Assembly (NCBI RefSeq): GCF_003606265.1
Contig: NZ_CP023671.1
Coordinates: 2,666,001 to 2,730,000, forward strand
DNA from: Clostridium septicum
GTDB taxonomy: Bacteria; Bacillota; Clostridia; Clostridiales; Clostridiaceae
DNA: 64,000 nucleotides
Reading direction: 5' to 3'
Position numbers and translations under genes: made by a program. Below, in pieces: positions 36,086-43,349 of this stretch. The first letter of the stretch is position 1, and every line of letters starts with the position of its first letter. The notes below the pieces were generated by a model. It was given only the letters and a program-made list of their open reading frames with translations, had not been told where the DNA came from and searched no databases.

Positions 36086-36439
36086 TAGAGATTGAAAATA
36101 TTAGATTAATTATCAAAAGAGAATAATAAAAACAAATAACCCGGGTAGTTTAATTAATATTGCTACTTGGGTTATTTTTAATTAGGAAAAAGTTTATATT
36201 TTGATGTTATAGCATTTATCCAAAAATTTATATATTTTGAGATAACATATAATGCTTTAATGTAAGTAATACCTATGTTTCCTGAAAATTTAATAGTTTA
36301 TATAGTAATTATTTAAGAAGGATAGCTATAAAATAGTTATGTAAGATATCGTTTACTTTCTTGAAATTTCGTAATATAATACTATTGGAGTATATTGTAT
36401 TATTAAATTAATATTGATATAATAAATTAAGCGAAGTTT
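36086..36439. other. Intergenic region between surface block and cut locus
   Basis: AT-rich. After the terminator at 36135-36180 I see no coding frame or RNA until the promoter of the alcohol dehydrogenase gene at 36440. Confidence 0.5.
36135..36180 (+). terminator. Terminator of the cohesin-bearing GH20 gene
   Basis: Stem AATAACCCGGGTAG (36135-36148) with CTACTTGGGTTATT (36163-36176), containing G-T pairs, followed by TTTA. Confidence 0.82.
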
Positions 36440-36468
36440 TTGAATAAACTGACGTTTATTGTTATAAT
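36440..36468 (+). promoter_or_regulatory. Promoter with embedded operator, alcohol dehydrogenase gene
   Basis: TTGAAT and TATAAT with a 17-bp spacer form a good vegetative promoter. A perfect dyad, AATAAAC-TGAC-GTTTATT (36443-36460), fills the spacer, where a bound repressor would block polymerase. The regulator is unknown, and the site does not resemble the MerR-type operators of the main operon. Confidence 0.6.
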
Positions 36469-36546
36469 TGTGGTTGATTTAAATTTTAAACTATAAAGCT
36501 ATATTCATTCATATCTTAAATATTTTTAATTTAGGAGAAGGTAGAT

Positions 36547-37689
36547 ATGAAAGAATTTAGTATTAATACAAGTGTTTATTTAGGACAAGGTGCTTTAGAT
36601 AAACTAAATGAAATTAGAAATAAAAGAGTATTAATTGTATGTGACAAATTTATGGAAACATCAGGAGTTGCTGCAAAGATACAAGGTAAACTTGTTGATT
36701 GCGAAGTAGCTATATATAGTGATATAGTTCCTGATCCATCTCTAGAAATTGTTGCAGCAGGTATCCAAAAGCTAAAAAGTTGTAATGCAGAGATTCTTAT
36801 AGCTCTTGGTGGAGGTTCATCAATTGATGGAGCTAAAGCAATTAGAGAATATGCTAAAAAAGTTGCTGGAGGTGTTTCTTCTATAGAAGCATTTTATGCT
36901 ATACCTACTACAAGTGGGACAGGCTCTGAAGTAACTGAGTATGCAGTAATTACAAATAAACAAGAGGGGTTAAAGTATGCTCTTGCAGATAAATCACTTC
37001 TTGCAGATTATGCTATACTTGATCCAGAGTTAGTAAAAACTGTACCTAAAGCTATAACTGCTGATACAGGAATGGATGTAATTACACATGCTATAGAGGC
37101 ATATGTTTCAAATACAGCAACTGATTTTTCAGATGCTTTAGCAGAGAAAGCATTAACTTTAGCTTTTAGATTTTTACCACAAGCTTATTTTGATGGAAAC
37201 GATATAATGGCAAGAGAAAAGCTTCATAATGCATCATGCCTTGCTGGTATGGCATTTAATGCATCTGGACTTGGAGTTACTCATAGTTTAGCTCATGCAA
37301 TTGGAGGAAAATTACATATTCCTCATGGAAGAAGTAACGCAATGATACTTCCTTATATAATTGAATATAATGCTAACTTAAATAAAGATTCTTTTAAAGT
37401 TGAATATACTTTAGCTGCAAAAAAATATCAAAGACTTGCAAAATTATTAAATTTACATGCAACAAATGTAAATATAGGAGTAAATAATTTAATCAGAAGT
37501 ATTGTAGAACTTCAAAATACATTAATGATTCCAAGAACATTAAAAGAGCAAGGAACTGATATTGAACTAGCTAAATCAATAAGAGAAGAAGTTGTGGAAG
37601 CAGCTCTTAATGATATTTGTACAAAGGCAAATCCAAGAGAAGCAACACGTAACGACTTACTAGAGCTTTTTGATAGAGTTTTAGGATAG
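36547..37689 (+). CDS. Iron-type alcohol dehydrogenase (EutG/PduQ/CutO-like)
   Basis: Fe-dependent alcohol dehydrogenase of 380 residues, usual for the microcompartment-associated group. NAD-binding [12 protein letters not shown] (about 80-95); metal ligands Asp and His in [14 protein letters not shown], then His in [12 protein letters not shown] and IPHGRSN. In a choline compartment it would reduce acetaldehyde to ethanol and regenerate NAD+ for the acylating dehydrogenase. It lies upstream of the MerR gene with its own promoter and terminator, so its dose can be set apart from the shell operon. No obvious N-terminal encapsulation helix is present. Confidence 0.88.
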   Translation: MKEFSINTSVYLGQGALDKLNEIRNKRVLIVCDKFMETSGVAAKIQGKLVDCEVAIYSDIVPDPSLEIVAAGIQKLKSCNAEILIALGGGSSIDGAKAIREYAKKVAGGVSSIEAFYAIPTTSGTGSEVTEYAVITNKQEGLKYALADKSLLADYAILDPELVKTVPKAITADTGMDVITHAIEAYVSNTATDFSDALAEKALTLAFRFLPQAYFDGNDIMAREKLHNASCLAGMAFNASGLGVTHSLAHAIGGKLHIPHGRSNAMILPYIIEYNANLNKDSFKVEYTLAAKKYQRLAKLLNLHATNVNIGVNNLIRSIVELQNTLMIPRTLKEQGTDIELAKSIREEVVEAALNDICTKANPREATRNDLLELFDRVLG

Positions 37690-38127
37690 ACATTAAATTT
37701 AAAACCACTCATTTAGAGTGGTTTTTTACGTATAATGGGTGCGGATAATAATATTTATAACAATTTTATTATTAATAAATAAATCTTATCTGTTAATACA
37801 TCTTGTAAATGTTTTATATTAAGATGAATTTTTAGGTTATATTTATTAGGTTATATTTATAATGAAGTAATTTAAAAGGTTTTTTTAGTTTTGTTTGTAG
37901 GGGACAATATTATTTGTAAAGAAAAGTGTTAAATCTATAATTTTAGTGTTAGTAAAAAACTTATTAAAAAATTAAAGTTTTTAAATTATGGTTTTATATG
38001 TTTAGAGGTTTATAGCTTCTAAATAAAGTAGTCTATGGTTTTAAATTAGCATAATGACTATAAGGACTTCTCAATTAATGTTTTATATTTGGTTGGGGGA
38101 ATCCTTTATATAAAGTTTTAAGAGCAA
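37690..38127. other. Intergenic region before the MerR gene
   Basis: After the terminator at 37702-37728 it holds a short tandem repeat of TTAGGTTATATTTA at about 37832-37860 and a possible promoter (TTGTAA, 16-bp spacer, TATAAT) near 37913-37940. No coding frame was recognised. Confidence 0.4.
37702..37728 (+). terminator. Terminator of the alcohol dehydrogenase gene
   Basis: Stem AAACCACTC/GAGTGGTTT with a short loop and a following T run. It makes the dehydrogenase a single-gene unit. Confidence 0.9.
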
Positions 38128-38152
38128 TAAAATCTAACTAGTTTAGATTTTA
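38128..38152 (+). promoter_or_regulatory. Hairpin or operator before the MerR gene
   Basis: Perfect 10-bp inverted repeat TAAAATCTAA/TTAGATTTTA around CTAGT, 36 bases before the MerR start codon. There is no T run, so it is not a terminator. It could be an operator or an RNA hairpin controlling translation. Confidence 0.45.
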
Positions 38153-38188
38153 CAAGGGGCTAAAATATTATAGAAAGGTGGACTTAGT

Positions 38189-39019
38189 ATGGAACAAGAG
38201 TTGTATTCAATAGGTAAAGTTGGAGAGATATGCAAAATAACACCTAAAGCGTTAAGGTATTATGACAAAATGGGAGTGCTATCACCTAATAAGGTATCAA
38301 ATGATAATGGGTACAGATATTATAGCAAAAAGAATTTGTTAGCGGTACCGGTTATAAAGTACTATAAGCAAAGTGGATTTAAACTTGAAGAAATGAAAGA
38401 GTTTTTAGAGGGAACAACATACGATTTTTTTGATAAAAGATTTAGAAGTAAAATTGATGAGCTAGGGGAGTTAGAAAAAGAAATAAACTTAAAGAAAAGA
38501 TCTGTTAAAGATTGGCATGACTTGATAGTTGAAGCTCAAATGGTAATTGAAAATAATGCTTGTGATGTATCAGTAAAGTATATAGATAATAAAACTGTAA
38601 CTTTTTTTAATCAAGGCTTTAAATATGATTATATGGATTCTATAATTAATATAGAATTCAGTAATTACATAGATAATATGAATAATGCGGTAACAGGTCC
38701 TGTGATTATATGTTTTCCTTCCTTTAGGGACAAGGTTCAAGGAAAGTGTGATAAGGTAAAAATAATGCAACAAACAATTCTAAAGTGTAGAGAGGAAGTA
38801 ACAGAAGAATTTGGAGGTTGGATGGCTGTAGCTTGTTACCATATAGGAGCTCATGAAACCATTAATGAAACCTATAAAAAGATGGAGAAATGGTCTAAAG
38901 ATCATGGTTATATATGTTGTGATGAATCTTATGAGAGATATGTAACTGATTATTGGACAACTAAGAATACAGATAAATTTGTAACAGAAATTTTAATTAA
39001 AATTAAGAAGAAGTCATAA
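38189..39019 (+). CDS. MerR-type regulator of the choline locus, GyrI-like effector domain
   Basis: Regulator of 276 residues. The MerR winged helix is at 5-75 (YSIGKVGEICKITPKALRYY, NGYRYYSKKNL). A coiled coil follows at about 80-115, and a GyrI-like ligand-binding domain at about 120-276, the BmrR plan. MerR proteins activate promoters whose -35 and -10 boxes are too far apart by twisting the DNA. Two promoters with 20-bp spacers and central palindromes lie directly downstream, before the shell operon. A control role for choline utilisation is inferred from position and those sites; the ligand may be choline or a related cation. Confidence 0.88.
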   Translation: MEQELYSIGKVGEICKITPKALRYYDKMGVLSPNKVSNDNGYRYYSKKNLLAVPVIKYYKQSGFKLEEMKEFLEGTTYDFFDKRFRSKIDELGELEKEINLKKRSVKDWHDLIVEAQMVIENNACDVSVKYIDNKTVTFFNQGFKYDYMDSIINIEFSNYIDNMNNAVTGPVIICFPSFRDKVQGKCDKVKIMQQTILKCREEVTEEFGGWMAVACYHIGAHETINETYKKMEKWSKDHGYICCDESYERYVTDYWTTKNTDKFVTEILIKIKKKS

Positions 39020-39029
39020 TTTACATAAT

Positions 39030-39061
39030 TTGAAAACGTTACCCCAGGGGTAAGGTATACA
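39030..39061 (+). promoter_or_regulatory. MerR-type promoter 1 (20-bp spacer)
   Basis: TTGAAA and TATACA are separated by 20 bp. The spacer contains a perfect palindrome, TTACCCCAGGGGTAA (39039-39053). This is the layout of MerR-activated promoters. It starts 11 bases after the MerR stop, and a terminator lies only about 30 bases after the expected start point. Confidence 0.65.
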
Positions 39062-39090
39062 AGAATATAAAGAGTGAATATGTAAAAATT

Positions 39091-39150
39091 CATAATATTT
39101 TAAATGAAAAAAATTAAAGTTTTTTGTTTAAATATTATGGATTTTTTCTT
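39091..39150 (+). terminator. Terminator/attenuator after MerR-type promoter 1
   Basis: CATAATATTTTAAA (39091 on) pairs with TTTAAATATTATGG (39127-39140) and is followed by ATTTTTTCTTTT. It ends the merR transcript and would also stop transcripts from promoter 1 unless read through. Confidence 0.78.
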
Positions 39151-39286
39151 TTGTAAGCTTTACTTAATATAGAAGTATATTATTTTAAATTATCTTAAAG
39201 CCTTATATTTAAAGGGGTTATAATTGTTTACTTTTCTTATAAATCGACAATTATTTTGTAAATATTTAAATTTATTAAAATACTTA

Positions 39287-39318
39287 TTGACCTTACCCTA
39301 AAGGGAAAGGAATATAAT
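39287..39318 (+). promoter_or_regulatory. MerR-type promoter 2 (20-bp spacer) of the cut operon
   Basis: TTGACC and a perfect TATAAT with a 20-bp spacer. The near-palindrome CCTTACCCTAAAGGGAAAGG (39291-39310) overlaps it, one mismatch between arms, and shares TTACCC/GGG with promoter 1. It is about 215 bases before the first gene of the operon, so the message has a long leader. Confidence 0.75.
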
Positions 39319-39532
39319 TTAGTTGTAGAAAAGATATAAATAAGATATGAACTGGAAAGTTAGCAATATAGTTTAGAAATGAAATATCAATTATAACAAC
39401 CACAAAAAAGATATTCATTACTATAAGGGGAAGGTTTTAGGAGGTAAAGATTCAAAGGGGGATGTTAAGTATATATTTTATTATATTAATAATTAATATA
39501 TATATTTTTTGTTGAAAGGAGATTTAATTTTT
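39319..39532. other. Leader of the cut operon
   Basis: Untranslated leader of about 210 bases, purine-rich with GGAGG-like stretches at about 39438 and 39456 but without a frame I would call. A riboswitch fold was not recognised. Confidence 0.4.
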
Positions 39533-40627
39533 ATGTGTGAAGTTTCAAAAGGAGTAAGCACCGAAGCTTTAGTTGCCAAAAAGAAATTAGCAAGTAATTT
39601 CTTTAAAAAGGGTATATCCCTAGCTTTATTTTCAGGACTTGCCTATGGATTATACACAGCGTTTTTAACCATGGGTATGACAAAAGGTGTTTGGGGGGAC
39701 TGGTACGGCGTTAATACAGCAGGATTATCAGCATTTGTTATAGCATATTTGCTTGCAGCACTTGGTAATGCAATTAATGATACATGTAGTGCTATATGGG
39801 CTCTTGGATACGCTGTAGTTAAAGGTAAATTTGGTGATTTCTTAAGATGTATAAACACTAGCCCAGGACGTATTATGATAATAGCAGCACTTATTGGAGG
39901 ACCTATAGCTGGTACAGCTTATGTTATAGCTCTTCAAATGGCTGGATCAATAGTTGTTCCTATATCAGCACTTTGTCCTGCTATAGCAGCTATATTAGGT
40001 AGAGTTTTATATAAACAAGAATTAAATAAGCGTATGGCTTTTGGAATAGGAATTTGTGTATTTGCTAGTTTCTTAATAGGTAGTACAGGTTTCAGTGGTG
40101 GAGCTTCAGCTAGTACTTTTATCGGTATTGCAATAGCATGCATCGCAGCTTTAGGATGGGGGTTTGAAGGTTGCGTAGCTGGATATGGTACAGCTATGAT
40201 AGATCCAGAAATCGGAATTTGTATTCGTCAAGTAACATCAGGTATAGCTAACTTATTTATTTTAGTTCCTATATTTGGCATTATGGCTGGTGGAGTAAAT
40301 ATTTCAGTAGATCTTGCTGTACAAGCATTTACAAGTGCACCTGCAATGTTCTGGTTTGTTTTAAGTGGTCTTTTATCATTCATTACATTTATGACATGGT
40401 ATGCTGGAAACAGTATGTGTGGAGCTGGTCTTGGAACTGCTTGTAATGGAACATATTCATTCTTTGGTCCACTATTCTGCTTATTATTATTAGGAGTATA
40501 TGGTGGAATGGACGGATGGTCATTACCTTCAGTTGCATGGATAGGTGCAATAGTAATGATGTTTGGTATTCTTACAATATCTATGAATCCACTTGATTTA
40601 TTTAGAAGAAAAAAAGAGGAGGTTTAA
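39533..40627 (+). CDS. DMT/EamA-like membrane transporter of the choline locus
   Basis: Integral membrane protein of 364 residues with about ten helices, made of two related halves as in the drug/metabolite transporter superfamily. Gly/Ala-rich helices such as IAALIGGPIAGTAYVIALQM are visible, and the C-terminal tail is basic (FRRKKEEV). As first gene of the operon it may import choline or export trimethylamine; both are inference. TTG codons extend the frame to 39509, but ATG 39533 follows GAAAGGAG and begins MCEVSKG before the first helix. The next gene starts four bases after its stop. Confidence 0.8.
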   Translation: MCEVSKGVSTEALVAKKKLASNFFKKGISLALFSGLAYGLYTAFLTMGMTKGVWGDWYGVNTAGLSAFVIAYLLAALGNAINDTCSAIWALGYAVVKGKFGDFLRCINTSPGRIMIIAALIGGPIAGTAYVIALQMAGSIVVPISALCPAIAAILGRVLYKQELNKRMAFGIGICVFASFLIGSTGFSGGASASTFIGIAIACIAALGWGFEGCVAGYGTAMIDPEIGICIRQVTSGIANLFILVPIFGIMAGGVNISVDLAVQAFTSAPAMFWFVLSGLLSFITFMTWYAGNSMCGAGLGTACNGTYSFFGPLFCLLLLGVYGGMDGWSLPSVAWIGAIVMMFGILTISMNPLDLFRRKKEEV

Positions 40628-40631
40628 ATAG

Positions 40632-40898
40632 ATGAAGCCACTTAATTATGCAATTTTAAAACATTTCACTAAAGTTGAAGAAGCTTGTGCAGATGATATT
40701 ATAGAGGCGTTAAAAGGTGAATATGGAAACTTTAAGGCATTTAAGAAACAGTCTATAATTAATGCTTTAATGACAGCAGAAGCTAATGGACTTATAGAAG
40801 AAACAAGATTTGATTTAGATGAAAATAAGGAGTTAAGAGTTTATTATCACGCACACGAAGAAGGAGTTGCAACAATTAATAAATATATTAAAGATTAA
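40632..40898 (+). CDS. Small protein with predicted winged-helix fold
   Basis: Protein of 88 residues, unknown family to me. The pattern helix (YAILKHFTKVEEACADDIIE), helix (KQSIINALMTAEANGLIEE) and beta hairpin (RFDLDENKELRVYYHA) looks like a small winged helix, so DNA or protein binding is possible. It begins four bases after the transporter gene and is therefore translated with it. A gap of 244 bases follows before the first shell gene. Confidence 0.65.
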   Translation: MKPLNYAILKHFTKVEEACADDIIEALKGEYGNFKAFKKQSIINALMTAEANGLIEETRFDLDENKELRVYYHAHEEGVATINKYIKD

Positions 40899-41006
40899 TT
40901 TTAAATAATTTAAAGTGATTTTCTTAACAGTGTATTTAATAAATTTATTTTACGATATAGTAGAGAACGAAATTATCGGAAGATTTTTAATATTTTGAAT
41001 AAAATT

Positions 41007-41027
41007 ATTCTTTATGTAATAAAGAAT
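41007..41027 (+). other. Intercistronic hairpin before the first shell gene
   Basis: ATTCTTTA/TAAAGAAT stem with a five-base loop, in the 244-base gap between the small protein and the first BMC gene. No T run follows, so it is more likely an RNA-stability or processing element than a terminator. Confidence 0.4.
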
Positions 41028-41142
41028 CTCATTAAGATATGTAATAAATAAAATATACATATGATCAAAATATAAATTATAAAATTTATATAATTTACTA
41101 AACAAAAATATAATTAGTTAGGTCATAAAGGAGGCTTTATCA

Positions 41143-41439
41143 ATGAGATATTATGGAAATGAAGCTTTAGGTCTTGTGGAAACAATAGGATTAGTTCCTG
41201 CACTCCATGCTGCAGATCAAATGCTAAAAGCTGCCAATGTTGAATTAATTTCATATGAAAATGTTGGTTCAACACTTGTTACAGTTATGGTAAAAGGCGA
41301 TGTTGGAGCAGTTAAATCTGCTGTAGAAGCAGGAGCTAGAGCTGCAGCATCAGTTGGAAAATTAACAGCACACAATGTTATGCCACGTCCAATTAAACCA
41401 GTTGGTGATATTGTTTCAGTGCATGATGTTGATTTATAA
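41143..41439 (+). CDS. BMC-H shell protein 1
   Basis: Single-domain hexameric shell protein, 98 residues. The BMC fold runs from EALGLVETIGLVPALHAADQ to VTVMVKGDVGAVKSAVEAG and ends HNVMPRPIKPV. The usual EaiG...K is altered to ETIG near residue 13. It forms part of the facets of the microcompartment and has a very short C-terminal tail. A strong AAAGGAGG ribosome site suggests high output. Confidence 0.93.
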   Translation: MRYYGNEALGLVETIGLVPALHAADQMLKAANVELISYENVGSTLVTVMVKGDVGAVKSAVEAGARAAASVGKLTAHNVMPRPIKPVGDIVSVHDVDL

Positions 41440-41468
41440 GATTATTATTTGAAGGGAATGGTACGCAT

Positions 41469-41777
41469 ATGGCAAGATATGAAGCTTTAGGGCTAATTGA
41501 GACTTTTGGTTTAGTTTTTGCTTTAGAGGCAGCAGATGCAATGTGTAAAGCATCAAATGTTGAACTTGAAGGATATGCAAATGTTGCATCAGGTTATATA
41601 ACTGTATTAGTTCGTGGTGATGTTGGTGCTTGTAAGGCAGCAGTAGATGCTGGAGTTGCTGCAGTTGAAGCAATGGAAGGTGCAAATCTTTATAGTTCAA
41701 TGGTTATTCCAAGACCTCATCAAGATATTGAAAAAATAATAAAACGTTATGAGCTTGTGAATCTTATAGGAGAATAG
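41469..41777 (+). CDS. BMC-H shell protein 2
   Basis: Second hexamer-forming shell protein, 102 residues. LGLIETFGLVFALEAADAM begins the domain and ITVLVRGDVGACKAAVDAG holds the second helix; the tail is slightly longer. Phe and Cys replace residues that are Lys or Gly in typical shell proteins (ETFGL rather than ETKGL). This changes the edge chemistry compared with the 53.8-kb copy. It starts 29 bases after shell gene 1. Confidence 0.93.
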   Translation: MARYEALGLIETFGLVFALEAADAMCKASNVELEGYANVASGYITVLVRGDVGACKAAVDAGVAAVEAMEGANLYSSMVIPRPHQDIEKIIKRYELVNLIGE

Positions 41778-41811
41778 AAAATAAAATTTTTTTCTAAAAG
41801 GGGGAGGAGAA

Positions 41812-43305
41812 ATGAATATTATAGATAATGATTTACTCTCCATGCAGGAAGCGAGAATTCTTGTTGAAAATGCTCGTGAGGCACAAAAGAAATTAGCAAC
41901 TTTTCCTCAAGAGAAACTTGATGAAATAGTTGAAAGAATGGTTGAAGAAGTTGAAAAGCATTTAAAAGAATTTGCCCAAATGTCTAATGAAGAAACTGAA
42001 TATGGAAGATGGGAAGACAAATATATAAAGAATAGTTTCGTATGTAAGTATCTTAGAGATAGACTACAAGGTATGAAATGTGTAGGAATAATAAATAAGG
42101 ACAAGGAAAACAATACAATGGATGTTGGAGTTCCTATGGGTGTTATCATAGCATTTTGCCCAGCAACTAGTCCAATTTCTACAACAATATATAAGGCATT
42201 AATTGCAATTAAGTCAGGAAATGCAATTATATTTTCACCACATCCAAGGGCTAAGAATACAATTTCTAAAACTGTTGATATTTTAATTAGAGCAGCACAG
42301 GGAGTAGGACTTCCAGAAGGAGCTCTTGCATACTTGCATACAGTAATGGCAAGTGGTTCATTAGAACTTATGAATCATAAAGATACTTCATTAATAATGA
42401 ACACTGGCGTTCCTGAAATGCTTGATGCTGCTTATAAATCTGGTAAACCAGTAATTTATGGGGGCAATGGAAATGGACCAGCATTTATAGAGCGTACAGC
42501 TGATATAGAACAAGCTGTTAAAGACATTATTAGTAGTAAGAACTTTGATTACGGAGTAGTTTCTGCAGCTGAACAATCAATAGTTGTTGATAGTTGCATT
42601 GTAGCTGAAGTAAAAAAAGCACTTCAAAAAAATGGTGGATATTTTATGACACAAGAGGAATCAGAAAAGTTAGGAGATATATTCTTTTATAAAGATGGAA
42701 GCCCTAATTTAGAGGTAATTGGTAAGTGTCCACAATTTTTAGCTAAAAAAGCTGGATTTACTGTTTCAGATGATGTAAAGGTTCTTATTTCAGAACAAAA
42801 ATTTGTTTCTAACAGTAATCCTTATTCAAGAGAAAAACTTTGTCCTGTATTAGCATTTTATATAGAAGATGATTGGATGCATGCTTGTGAAAAGTGTATA
42901 GAGCTGTTACTAAGTGAAAGGCAAGGACACACATTAGTTATACATTCAAGAGATGAAGATGTTATTCAGCAATTTGCATTAAAAAAGCCAGTTGGAAGAG
43001 TACTTGTTAATACATCTGGTACTTTTGGAAGTATGGGGGCAACTACAAATTTATTTCCATCAATGACTTTAGGTAGTGGATCAGCTGGTGAAGGAATGAC
43101 TTCAGACAATGTTTCACCTATGAATTTAATATATGTACGTAAAATTGGATATGGAGTTAGAAAAGTAGATGAAATGCTTAAATTATTAGAGCCTAAAGAT
43201 AACTCTTCATACACAGTTTTAGAAAATAGTGTAAGTAAAAATGAAATAGATAATGTTAAGTTATTAGAAAGTATTTTAAAGAAAATATTAAGTGAATTAA
43301 AGTAA
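41812..43305 (+). CDS. Aldehyde dehydrogenase homologue without the catalytic cysteine
   Basis: Protein of 497 residues, homologous over its full length to the acylating aldehyde dehydrogenase at 51.4 kb. The nucleophile position, Cys251 in that enzyme (NGTICASEQS), is Ser251 here (YGVVSAAEQS). The loop that carries the usual catalytic Asn (PSTNPTS) reads PATSPIS. Both changes argue against normal thioester chemistry, so it may be a structural or regulatory paralogue. The N-terminal helix (MNIIDNDLLSMQEARILVEN) and an amphipathic C-terminal helix (LLESILKKILSELK) look like cargo-targeting segments. It lies between the shell genes and cutC with a GGGGGAGG ribosome site. Confidence 0.88.
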   Translation: MNIIDNDLLSMQEARILVENAREAQKKLATFPQEKLDEIVERMVEEVEKHLKEFAQMSNEETEYGRWEDKYIKNSFVCKYLRDRLQGMKCVGIINKDKENNTMDVGVPMGVIIAFCPATSPISTTIYKALIAIKSGNAIIFSPHPRAKNTISKTVDILIRAAQGVGLPEGALAYLHTVMASGSLELMNHKDTSLIMNTGVPEMLDAAYKSGKPVIYGGNGNGPAFIERTADIEQAVKDIISSKNFDYGVVSAAEQSIVVDSCIVAEVKKALQKNGGYFMTQEESEKLGDIFFYKDGSPNLEVIGKCPQFLAKKAGFTVSDDVKVLISEQKFVSNSNPYSREKLCPVLAFYIEDDWMHACEKCIELLLSERQGHTLVIHSRDEDVIQQFALKKPVGRVLVNTSGTFGSMGATTNLFPSMTLGSGSAGEGMTSDNVSPMNLIYVRKIGYGVRKVDEMLKLLEPKDNSSYTVLENSVSKNEIDNVKLLESILKKILSELK

Positions 43306-43349
43306 AGAAATTATATTTATAAGATAAGTATAGGAAGCGAGGTAATAAA

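Noticed and set aside
37740..38127. Riboswitch in the long leader before the MerR gene
   Set aside because: I found no conserved core of a known class; only an AT-rich leader with a short tandem repeat and one late hairpin.
41434..41700. Minus-strand frame over the second shell gene, rich in Leu, His and Gln
   Set aside because: Low-complexity antisense shadow of a conserved BMC gene.
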